Source: Cydia pomonella
Lineage: Eukaryota > Arthropoda > Insecta > Lepidoptera > Tortricidae
Direction of reading: 5' to 3'
Assembly (NCBI RefSeq): GCF_033807575.1
Contig: NC_084716.1
Span: forward strand, 6,510,001-6,574,000
DNA: 64,000 bases
In this document: piece after piece, positions 55,336-64,000 of the stretch
How positions within the stretch are numbered: position 1 is the stretch's first letter
How the letters are laid out: every line of letters starts with the position of its first letter
Made by a program: the position numbers and the translations under genes
Notes under the pieces: generated by a model
Told to the model about the DNA's origin: nothing
What the model saw: only the letters and a program-made list of their open reading frames with translations
The model's database searches: none

Positions 55336-55692
55336 TTTATTTCAGTATAAACCATAGATATTATTTCTGTCCAACTAATCCCTTCCATTCTCCGCCAACA
55401 CCACAATTCAAAGCTTTCCAAAATGAATATTTATTATCTTAAGCGGATGTTCAACTTCATTCCAAAAATCTTCAGCAATTGTACAGAAGATATACAAATG
55501 TTTTAAGATATGTTCTCTTAAAGCATTTTTTGAAATCGAATAAACATAATATGAGCTTGAGACAGCTAAATCTCTATATAAAGAAAGAGACACAAATGAA
55601 GCATTTCCATAATCGGAAATTGCGTTAAGAACGCATCTTTTTGTGTAGTGCAGTGCAGAAAGGTTTTTTTTTTTAAATCTTTTCCTTTTTGA
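55336..55692. other. No gene recognised
   Basis: Spacer ending in a T-rich run (55662-55690) just before the SINE head. Confidence 0.3.
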
Positions 55693-56020
55693 AGCGCTGG
55701 TGTCCTAGCGGTAAGAGCGTGCAACTTGCAATCCGGAGGTCGCGGGTTCAAACCTCGGCTTGTACCAATGAGTTTTTCGGAACTTATGTACGAAATATCA
55801 TTTGATATTTACCAGTCGCTCTTCGGTGAAGGAAAACATGATGAAACCGGACTAATCCCAACAAGGCCTAGTTTTACCCTCTAGGTTGGAAGGTCAGATG
55901 GCAGTCGCTTTCGTAAATACTAGTGCTTACGCCAAATCTTTCGATTAGTTGTCAAGCGGATCCCAGGCTCCCATGAGCCGTGGCAATATGCCGGGACAAC
56001 GCTAGGAAGGACAGAGAAAT
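55693..56020 (+). mobile_element. tRNA-derived SINE (plus orientation)
   Basis: Same family as 28347-28673: agcgctggtgtcctagcggt head with A box, B box gcgggttcaaacct (about 55742-55755), body 'tgatatttaccagtcgct', end 'ccgggacaacgctagg'. It differs from the other copy by scattered substitutions and a few short deletions (for example four bases lost after 'gaaaacat'), so it is older. No clear target duplication. Confidence 0.9.
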
Positions 56021-56571
56021 CGTTTCTTCCTTGACTTGGCGGCAAAAGTTATTGCCCCGGGGAGCCAAATTTCAAAATACGCGTCTGCAGAGAAGTTCAT
56101 CAAACTAAGGGTTTATTAATTCAGTTAGACTTACAAATCTTATACGAACAATAACGCTATCACTATATTTAGCGCCATCTACTCGTAATCAGACAAAATA
56201 AATCAGCGATTCATCAGAAACACCTTTATAAAACACCATCTAGCGCCTCCAGTTTGAATTAGTTATCTTACTGGTCATGCATAGCAGTAGTGACGTAATA
56301 TTATAAGTTGCTAATAGGGGACAGCACTTTCTTATATGTACTTTCGAAATCTAATACAGAAGATATTTTTATATGATGACTTTATATAGTCATAGTGGTT
56401 GAAAGTCTTATATTTATTTGAAAACTTGGGCCAGTAAAGCAGCAGTACAAAATTTTAAACAAAAAAACACTGGGATGAAAGTGGTAATGTCCATGGTATA
56501 GTATCTCTAAAGATGAGTAATGTGATGCTGATAATAATGCCATCTCTGGGTTGTGCTTGACGTCTATTTCT
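56021..56571. other. No gene recognised
   Basis: A+T-rich spacer. Confidence 0.3.
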
Positions 56572-56705
56572 CAGCCGTGGTGTCCTGCTTAGCCAAAAAG
56601 CGGTATCTCAATTGAAAATTTAATGCAAACATCATTTTTATCATAATGTTCCATATCCAGTTCTTTCGTTTTTGAGATACCGCCTTTTAGCATAAGGATG
56701 GCTGA
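56572..56705. mobile_element. ~134-bp foldback MITE
   Basis: Left 'cagccgtggtgtcctgcttagcc aaaaagcggtatctcaa' pairs with right 'tttgagataccgccttttagcataaggatggctg' (strong over gcggtatctca / tgagataccgc). No coding. Target duplication not obvious. Confidence 0.7.
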
Positions 56706-57424
56706 GTGTGGCTAGATATAATTCTTGTATCAAGATAGTAGAAAACAAAATATACCAAATAAATATTTAAGCAAGTAACTTAATCGTGTATAATTTAATC
56801 TAGAAGAATATATTTTAATATAAATATTTTGATAGATTTACAATCATTACGTTACAAATGAACTAGGAAACAAATTAAACATGAAACGCAAGTAGTTTTT
56901 TTAATATGTAGTGCAAATACCGTGAAATGACAGACTGACGTATTTTGACGAATAAAAAAACAGATTGACGTTTGGTTTGACGGGAAATTTTAATATTATT
57001 TCTAAGTTGGTTTTTAATACAAATTCCGGTTAAACATATTAGTCATCACATTTATGTTAAGATATTAATTACCAATGTGGGTCTAAATCCGTAATTCCAC
57101 CAATAAGAAGTTGGATCAAAACTATTGAAGCTTTCCAAACCATCACCAAGTACTTACACTCATTTGGATTAAACTCAGTGGTACTGCGAAACTAATTAGG
57201 ATCATAATCAGAAACATATGACGAAAAATACATTTCGGGACCGAGAAGATGAAATGAAACAGGCTGCCTATGATTATTATTTAAAACGTAAAGTCAGGAA
57301 ATAGATAGTTACTAAATACTTACTGTTGAGATATAATTTTACAGTTTAAACAGAGTAGTGCGCTTAAGCGTCGCTGTATTTGCTTTTTTCTTAGTTACTT
57401 GGAACATATGTATGTAAGTCAGTA
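56706..57424. other. No gene recognised
   Basis: A+T-rich spacer; a 'gattgacg / gactgacg' iteration near 56930-56980. Confidence 0.3.
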
Positions 57425-57672
57425 GGTACTTATAAATAATATATTGTACTTGAAGCAACATCAGTTTTTATTATTTATTTTAAAAACTGATTTATGCAGT
57501 TTTCTGTGCATATAAAACGGACATTAGTACGACAAAGATTACTACATAGGTACATCAGTTGCAATATTAAAATTATTACCTGCAGGTAAAGAACACAACA
57601 CAAGTATGTGCATGTGTGTGTGTGTTTGTGTGCTTGTTACTGTAAATAGTTTCCATTAGTTGAGAGCACGTC
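57425..57672 (+). repeat. Interspersed repeat, copy 2 (partner 8080-8340)
   Basis: See 8080-8340. It contains a TATA-like 'gcatataaaacgg' (about 57508). Directly downstream lies CAG/CAA-rich sequence (57680-57775) that resembles a 5' UTR, ending near a possible splice donor (caaatag/gtattt, about 57788). Confidence 0.75.
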
Positions 57673-58295
57673 ACGGTATATGTATTATGTAAACTGTATT
57701 AAAGAGCGAGCGTCGAACTAAGACTACTACAGCAACAACAACAGCAGACCAGAGCAACAGCAGATCTAGCCAGCAATAAGCAAATAGGTATTTACAAATG
57801 CTAGTAAATAATTTTGTGAATTTGGTCTATTGGTTATACATATTTATATACTTACTGTCGAATGATAAGTTATGTTTGGTTTCAAGTTGCATGCACCAAC
57901 GCCTAATATGTTGTGTTTGTTCTTAAGTATGTTTTAAACATGGTGAATGAATTAAATAATTACCTAGCTACTTTAAATTTAATTTTACTTGATTGGCTTG
58001 GCTTTTCATTTCTTTGTATTTAATATTTTCAAACTAATATAAATTAATCTAATACTGCGCAGCGGGATACTTCTTGGCTACATTTTGTTTAATTTGTGAT
58101 TTTTTTTAATCTTTATGCACAGTATGAATAAGTGCTGAGGGTGGATAATTAATGCAGGCATTATCTAACCGGTCAATCATAAAGAAAATTATGTTTTGGT
58201 TGTTATGCTAATTAAAATAATGGGTGTGTGTGCTTTGTGTGTTCTCCTAGTACAAATAATACATAAGTTTGACATATATTTTTTTTAATTTTTAG
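57673..58295 (+). other. Possible 5' leader and intron of the downstream gene
   Basis: 57680-57787 is rich in cagcaacaac-type triplets without ATG frames, followed by a donor-like gtattt. A pyrimidine tract plus acceptor ttttttttaatttttag ends at 58295. Together they would define a ~500-bp 5'-UTR intron. Inference only. Confidence 0.3.
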
Positions 58296-60194
58296 GAGAA
58301 AAACAGGCCCAGATCCCGTTTACCGTCTCCTAACCACAGCTTGATAGAACTTCGTCCATTAGCTTATGAGGAACCATATAATCAAACTAACTATTTGGTA
58401 GGAGATCTTCAAACAAATGAAATTGGTGATGAATCATTATTGTTTACATCTAATTCTGGGAGACGGCTTTTACTCGAGTGTAAAGGATTCATAAATTTGA
58501 ATATATGTAGTGATGAGCCAGGAAATATTTCACAAAATGGCATCACTTCGAACAGAACCACGAAGATGTTCAAAATATAGAAATTTCAGCACCTCTTCCC
58601 GAAGATGACGTTGATGCTGAATTTGAAAACTCAGCTGAAAATCTGATCAATGATTTAAGCACATCATGCAACGTTTCGAGTGAAATTCAAGCAATTGCTA
58701 ATGCTAGTGGGATAGCTACTAATGAAATCAACCCTGAAACCAAACCAAAAAGAGTTAGAGATCCTGCAACAAGGCGTGAAATAAATCTTAAAAAAATATC
58801 CTCTCTTATCCCCTTGCAAACCGACATGCATCAAAAAGTGTTCTACTTTACTGAGCGAAGATCAACGAGTAGACCTTTATGAACAATTTTGGTGTTTGGA
58901 TATCCAAAGGCGCAGAGATTTCATATCACGTCACGTAAAGAAGCAAGAAGTATAGCAAAACCAACAAAAGAAATAATACGATGAAATGGACTTTAGTCGA
59001 CCATACTATACGTAAAACGATGTTTCTTCATACGCTTGGCTTCAAACACGATGCCGTCGTGTTTTGTGTCTTGAAAGCTAATTATAAAAGCGGGTTGCCC
59101 AATACATCTGCATCTGTTGCAGCTGCTCCTGATCTACGCAGAAAGCACAAGCCACCTAATGCCTTTTCAGATGATTATGTAGCTGAAATAAAAGAATTCA
59201 TAGAATCTTGTCGACCTATGCGTTCACACCATAACGTAGATCATGCTCCGAAGCGTCGCTACTTTCCTGTTGGCTACAAGGAGCGAGATGTATTTAAATT
59301 AATGAACGAGGCTTTCATTGAAAAAGATTTACGGCATTGTAGATGGTCTTTATTTCGAAAAATATTAAAGGAGATGAATATATCCGGATGTCAACCATCC
59401 CAAGATCTTTGCACAAAATGTAAAATACATGAGGTAACACACCCCAGAACCACTGATCCTAATATTCCTGATCATGACTGCATCGACTGCCAGTGTACTG
59501 AATGTAAAGGCTTCCCACAGCACAAATTAGATAGCGAAATATCTAGAGCCCATCTTTCAGCAGACGAGGAATTAGCCAAAGAGTCTAATGGCAAAATTGT
59601 GATTTGTACAGCTGATATGCAGAAAGTTATTAATATACCTAAAATGTCAATGAAGGACGCCTTTTTTTCCCGAAAATTGGTACTATACAATGAGACGTAC
59701 GCTCCGCCTGGAAAACCTCAAACGGCAGCAGTAAATCTCTGGCATGAAGAACAAGCCGGTATAAAGGCGCATAATATAGCCACCAGTTTAATAACTTATG
59801 CTCAAAAGTATTGTCGTGATGCAGAGCGGCTTATCCTGTACATGGACAATTGTAGTGCGCAAAATAAAAATAGAATCCTTTACTTAGGCTAGTAAACGAT
59901 CCAAATACAAGCCTCAATTCAATAAAAATTGCATATTTAGTTCCAGGCCACACATATATGGCAGCAGACAGTGTACATGATTCAATTACAACAAAGTTAA
60001 ATAAATCTGGTGACTTGTATGATTTTGAAGATTTTGTTAAAAACATAAAATCTTCCCGGAAAAATCTAATAGCTGAAGTGTTCGATCATAAAGATTTCAT
60101 TGTATTCAAAGACGAACTAAAAAAAAATTACGAGGTTATCGATTTATTTGTAAAGCGGGTAAAAAAGTCTAAAAACCTATTTTTCTCAAAATAG
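58296..60194 (+). pseudogene. Decayed DUF7869-like transposase-type gene
   Basis: Coding sequence open from an acceptor at 58295. The frame carrying LIELRPLAYEEPYNQ runs to 58580; then, after indels near 58545 and 58840, LLSEDQRVDLYEQFW and RRRDFISRHVKK (about 58850-58945). A 303-codon frame (58981-59892) has KTMFLHTLG, KRRYFPVGYKERDVFKLMNE, CTKCKIHE, VICTADMQKV, QTAAVNLWHE and LYMDNCSAQNKNR. The last part, VPGHTYMAADSVHDSI, continues at 59940-60194. To my knowledge these motifs match the DUF7869-type family of insect transposon-related proteins; the two Asp-containing motifs (TADMQ and MDNC) would be catalytic if it is a DDE enzyme. At least four breaks; a stop at 59890-59892 falls just after the second Asp motif. 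Confidence 0.65.
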
Positions 60195-60261
60195 TCGTTA
60201 TCGGGTTACGTTATTTTGCCGTGAGGGCAGTACATTAATAATATATACTAATCTATGATAA

Positions 60262-60510
60262 TGTCTAATGGGCCTACCGCGAAGGCGCGAACCATTTCTT
60301 TCATTCGTTCGTTTAGTCGCCATGTCACTGGAATATGCAAGAGCGATAAAGAAGAAGATAACGAATTTTATATTTTTGGCAGTAGACCCTACTACCCCCG
60401 CACCGAAATCCGTGACTGAGGAGCGAGGACCTACCGCGAACACCGAAGTTGCGGCATCTTTCTCTGTCACTCTAATTGGAGTACAAGAGGAAGATGCCCG
60501 CAATTTACGA
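60262..60510. repeat. MITE-like segment with 'ggcctaccgcgaa' and a terminal hairpin
   Basis: gggcctaccgcgaa at about 60269 and ggacctaccgcgaa at about 60427 are direct copies of the end motif of the MITE at 31926. 60446-60506 forms a hairpin (gcggcatctttctc / gaggaagatgcccgc). Probably two overlapping MITE remnants. Confidence 0.6.
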
Positions 60511-60654
60511 ACTTAAAAAAATATTTTTCATAATGTCAATATCCAGAGAGGAAAATGGGGACTACATTTGTATGGAGAAGCGGCCATCCCCTTTCCTCTT
60601 AGGACTTAGGCTGCCACAGACAGACACACACACTTAGCGATCAAACTCATAATA

Positions 60655-60960
60655 TCCGTTTTTAACCGACTTCAAAAAAGGAGGAGGTTCTCAATTCGTC
60701 GGAATATTTTTTTTTTATTTTTTTTATGTATGTTCACCGATTACTCAAAGACGCCTGGACCGATTTGCAAAATTCTTTTTTTGTTTGATAGGGTATACTT
60801 CCCAGGTGGTCCCATAGTCATTAGGTCAGGATCTGATGATGGTATCCTTAAGAAACTAGTGGTATTCTTAAAATTTTATAGGCAATTTTAACGTTTTTCA
60901 TATACTTCGTAAAGCTATTTAGGTATTTGCGCCTGGTAGTCATCATCTCGTTGCAGAGCT
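60655..60960 (+). repeat. Interspersed 'aaccgacttc' repeat, long form
   Basis: tttttaaccgacttcaaaaaaggaggaggttctcaattcg opens the repeat (seen also, diverged, at 24178). It follows a 'cacagacagacacacac' tail at 60610-60630. The body (60760-60950) is non-coding. Confidence 0.55.
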
Positions 60961-61135
60961 GATGATGGAAGATACAATTCCTTAACGGTAAAGAGATAGG
61001 GGGTAGATAGCTTCCGTTGTTGCAACAATACGTTTACTTTAATGATGATGAATACACGGGAAACCTTGTCAATACTAGCAAACCGCTTTCTTGGCCTAAT
61101 GAATAGGTACCTGTCTACCTTTAGTCAGTAATGAG

Positions 61136-61345
61136 ATATCTCAACCGTTGCATTTCTGCTAATGCCCGTTCATCGTGGGGTTTAGTTAACAGTTTAGTGG
61201 GTTCTAAATCAGATAGAGCTATTCCTTCCAGTTTTTACTCTGCTACATATACTTGTCCCTTAGCAAAATTCTTTTTTCCTAAATCTATAACAGCTTTATC
61301 GAGGGTTATACCCTGAAGTTTATGTACTATTACAGCCCAGCATAA
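61136..61345 (-). pseudogene. Helitron helicase (PIF1-like) C-terminus fragment
   Basis: Minus-strand reading from 61345: IILCWAVIVHKLQGITLDKA, VIDLGKKNFAKGQVYVA, a stop, then LEGIALSDLEPTKLLTKPHD and ERALAEMQRL. HK.QG.TLD.AV.DLG...FA.GQ.YVA(L)SR is helicase motif V/VI of Helitron and PIF1 helicases. The SR of motif VI is damaged where the stop falls. Only the C-terminus is present. Confidence 0.85.
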
Positions 61346-62057
61346 AATAATAGGTAACATTCAACTTCTTCAACTTCAACATTTATTCAGCAACTAGGCC
61401 ACAAGGGCACTTTTACACGTCAACATGGAATTTACATACAAACAAAAACAAGCGCATCAACAATAAGGGTTACCCTCATGTGGCAGAACAATATTGGTCA
61501 GAAACACACTTGGCATAACATGTTTCGCAGAGACACTTTCGGTCGAATGGTAATTTTGCATAAAGGTATAGTTGGAATTATTAATACCACGCATACGACA
61601 CATTTTGCAGAACATTGTTTCGTAGAACATTACTTTGGTCAACTTTGGTTTAGCATCAAAATTCAAAATTCAAAAATTTATTCTTCAAGTAGGCCTCAAG
61701 GGCTCTTTTACAAGTCAATACAACATTTATGATAACATCATATAGTGACATGAAAAATACATAACAACATTTATAAATACAACAGCCAATACCTGGGTAA
61801 ACATTACATTATAATAGTCTTAAAATAAATAATTAATACAATACAATAGAGATGTATAGTCTCTATGGTTAAAAACACATTAAATCTGGAGATGTAAAAG
61901 GTCCCCAATGTTAGAGTACTAATACTAATAAAATTTGGAGGTGTAAAGTCTCTACAAGTGTCAAAATAAATAAATAATCATTTTAGATACCATAATAATC
62001 CTATAGCGTACTATTACATTGCATAATTATTTTCTGCTAAGTAGGCATAATAGGATT
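61346..62057 (-). repeat. LINE 3'-end-like tails (minus) and spacer
   Basis: 'atttattcagcaactaggccacaagggcacttttacacgtc' (61380-61420) and 'atttattcttcaagtaggcctcaagggctcttttacaagtc' (61675-61715) are two diverged copies of one 3'-terminal sequence, read as tails of minus-strand LINEs. The second is preceded by (aaaattc)n, typical of a LINE tail. Confidence 0.55.
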
Positions 62058-62410
62058 GTTAGGTATCTTGCGTCCCCAACACAACCGACTCGCTATCAAA
62101 AAGGAAATACAGTCCCAGAGTCACCGTTAGGTACGACGACGAGCGTAGCGAGGAGGAGTGTTAGGTATATTGCGTCCCCAACACACCCGACTCGCTATCA
62201 AAAAAGAAATGCAGCCCCAGACTCACCGTTAGGTGCGACGACGAGCGAAGCGAGGAGGAGTGTTAGGTATCTTGCGTTCCCAACACACCCGACTCGCTAT
62301 CAAAAAATAAATACAGTCTCAGAGTCACCGTTAGGTACGACGACGAGCGAAGCGAGGAGAAGTGTTAGGTATCTTGCGTTCCCAACACACCCGACTCGCT
62401 ATCAAAAAGA
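62058..62410 (+). repeat. Minisatellite, exact 102-bp period, ~3.5 units
   Basis: Units start at 62058, 62160, 62262 and 62364 (gttaggtatcttgcgt), each 102 bp = 34 codons. The last is partial. Because the period is a multiple of three, one frame stays open throughout (62019-62510), encoding repeats such as RYLASPTQPTRYQKGN and PESPLGTTTSVARRSV. Each unit contains cgacgacgagcg(t/a)agcgagga. Units differ by a few substitutions. Whether it is translated is unknown. Confidence 0.9.
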
Positions 62411-62656
62411 AATAGGAAGAAATAAAATAGTAATAACATGTAGCTGTGAGACACAACATTTTGTGCTTGTATGTCAAATAAAAGACGCAATAGCTACACA
62501 AAATTACTAGCTTAAATTAACTTAAATGTACTATGAGATGTAAAGCTCTCTAAGTGTCAGAATTATTAAAAATATAGGTATACACAATCAAATTAAACAC
62601 AAAATAAAAGTAAAAATTTAGAGATGTATAAGGTCTCCAAGTGTCTAAAATTAAAA
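62411..62656. other. No gene recognised
   Basis: A+T-rich spacer; no frame. Confidence 0.3.
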
Positions 62657-62878
62657 CTAAGTTAAACAATATAAGTCAGGAATATCTGAAACGGTCATTT
62701 TGTTCCAGTTTGCCTGAGCAGGAATTTTTCGTTTTTTAATATGATTTGAACAACGAGTACAGGTCACGATATTACCTAAAGCGATTAAAACAGCAGGAAG
62801 TAAATTGTCTAGATTTGTAGTTACTAGTCTCGTACGCTGCTGAGGATATATCATTTTATTGCAAATGGTGCACACCAC
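62657..62878 (-). pseudogene. Helitron-associated N-terminal domain fragment (DUF6570-like)
   Basis: Minus-strand 73-codon frame: MVCTICNKMIYPQQRTRLVT, then VTCTRCSNHIKKRKIPAQAN, then MTVSDIPDLYCLT. Two C-x2-C pairs followed by (K/R)..IP..A..N.M....IP..(Y/L)..LT is, to my knowledge, the pattern of the DUF6570-type segment near the N-terminus of Helitron Rep-helicase proteins. It lies upstream, in transcription sense, of the helicase C-terminus at 61136-61345, so both may be relics of one element whose centre was lost. Confidence 0.65.
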
Positions 62879-63532
62879 ATCATGATGGCTATATATATAT
62901 ATATATTTACATCACTAAAAAGCAAAAAATAAATAATTTTTAATTAAAAAAAAAACCGCCTTCAAAAAATATCCAATAAAGAAAATAGTAACTATATACA
63001 CAGTAAGATAAAACACTAAAAAGTTAGAAATAATAAAGTTTTTTCTGTATTATAAATCCAAAGTTCGTTAAAGAACCCCTTTACAAAATATATTATTTAC
63101 TTACAAATCAATTATAATAAACAATATTTGGAGTCGGTGCCAGCAACGATATAAAAATAACTAGTGATACAACTTAAATGTCGTTTTCAATTCAATAACT
63201 TAGAAATTAGTAGATAATGTAGATATGTTTACAAAATCTTAATCCCATTATATCGTAACACAAATAATATCCGTTTTTTGTGTTGCAGGTTAAAAACAAA
63301 CTCAATACAAATCTATTAATCAAGCCAGACCAGAGAAAGCGACTGGGATTGTTGATTGAATGAAATAATTTGAATACTGTCATTTCATAATTTTGATAGA
63401 TTTTAAGTTGAGGAGTGTTTCAAGAAAATAAATTAAGCCTTATTTTAAAATAACCAAATGATTTGGGATGTATCTTAGGTATCTTGAGTTCTTTTGTTAT
63501 GTAAATGGTTTTGTTATGTGTATGGTATTATG
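62879..63532. other. No gene recognised
   Basis: (TA)n at 62888-62908; otherwise A+T-rich. Confidence 0.35.
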
Positions 63533-63708
63533 ATCAATAGCCGGGTTCACGCAGAGCGAGCATACGCGCGAGGCAATTTCCTCACGCACAAACCGGCCAG
63601 TGTAGACGTGCCTCGGCCGAGGCACGTTTACACTGGCCGGTTTGTGCGTGAGGAAATTGCCTCACACACGTGCTCGCTCGCTCGCTCTGTGTGGACCCGC
63701 CTATTGAT
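63533..63708. mobile_element. 176-bp near-perfect foldback MITE
   Basis: atcaatagccgggttcacgc at the left pairs with the right end through to ctattgat. The arms meet at cctcggccgagg (centre 63616/63617) with almost no loop, and pairing covers nearly the whole element (aggcaatttcctcacgcac / gtgcgtgaggaaattgcct). The right arm carries extra gctc iterations. Confidence 0.9.
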
Positions 63709-63762
63709 GTCTTCATAAATCCAGCTTTGGCCACTGACACAACCATAGTGAAAAGACAGAAT

Positions 63763-64000
63763 ATTAAATATAATAAATAAATAGATAAATATTATAGGAC
63801 ATTATTTCACAAATTGACTAAGACCCACAGTAAGCTCAATAAGGCTTGTGTTGAGGGTACTTAGGCAATGATATATAATATATAAATATTTATAAATACT
63901 TAAATATCCATGCTCATCACACGAATAAAAGTCCTTACCAGGATTTGTACCCGGGACCATCGGCTTCATAGGCAGGGTCACTACCCACTAGGCCAGACCG
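63763..64000 (-). mobile_element. Second SINE family, 5' head at window end
   Basis: Read on the minus strand from 64000: cggtctggcctagtgggtag (A-box region), tgaccctgcctatgaagccga, ggtcccgggtacaaatcctgg (B box, one base off consensus), then 'taaggacttttattcgtgtg' and an A+T-rich body ending in a taaataaatagata tail near 63763. tRNA-like head with a body different from the SINE at 28347. The head probably ends at or just beyond the window edge. Confidence 0.8.

Noticed and set aside
63494..63718. 74-codon ORF rich in charged residues
   Set aside because: Lies entirely on the palindromic MITE; its apparent motif symmetry is the inverted repeat.

Overview
The window looks like heterochromatin-like, transposon-dense DNA from a moth or butterfly (Lepidoptera). 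The reasons are the BEL/Pao and Ty3/gypsy retrotransposons, tRNA-derived SINEs, R1-clade and other LINE fragments, the interspersed 'aaccgacttc...gaggaggtt' repeat, many short foldback MITEs, and A+T-rich spacers without bacterial gene organisation. No intact ordinary host gene is visible. Nearly every coding signal belongs to a mobile element, most of them truncated, frameshifted or interrupted. The order-level assignment is inference from element families; species cannot be named.

Layout. 1-6125: diverged duplicated blocks that include two copies of the 5' part (ORF1 start) of an R1-clade LINE. 6160-6845: remnants of a CXC (tesmin-like) cysteine-rich coding exon and of a second coding fragment. 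9702-21716: the centrepiece, a young BEL/Pao element with what look like identical 204-bp LTRs and a 5-bp target duplication. It is split by a young Ty3/gypsy element (12908-18404) with what look like identical 665-bp LTRs and a 4-bp target duplication. 24.2-34.1 kb: LINE pieces, a SINE and several MITEs, including a hAT MITE inside a LINE. 34.1 kb: a small membrane-protein ORF of unknown origin. 37.4-40.2 kb: a Tigger/pogo transposase gene with a single in-frame stop, followed by an IS630/mariner-type DDE_3 fragment. 45-48.6 kb: three LINE 3' ends. 50.2-55.4 kb: a scrapyard holding Copia gag, a second BEL, a hAT transposase, a Penelope-like fragment with a hammerhead ribozyme, and a gypsy gag with an inverted duplication. 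55.7 kb: a second SINE copy. 58.3-60.2 kb: a decayed DUF7869-like transposase-type gene. 61.1-62.9 kb: Helitron remnants on the minus strand surrounding a 102-bp minisatellite. 63.5-64.0 kb: a 176-bp foldback and a third SINE.

Working logic. The two nested LTR elements are the only ones with recent activity written in them. The gypsy element lacks most of its integrase and has a pol frameshift. Its LTRs nevertheless look identical and its target duplication is perfect, so it was most likely mobilised in trans by an intact relative. The most unusual functional signal is a complete hammerhead-ribozyme fold on the minus strand at 54192-54238. Other notable structures are the SINE at 28347-28673, whose 5' junction contains an inverted copy of the target flank, and the frame-preserving minisatellite at 62058-62410.
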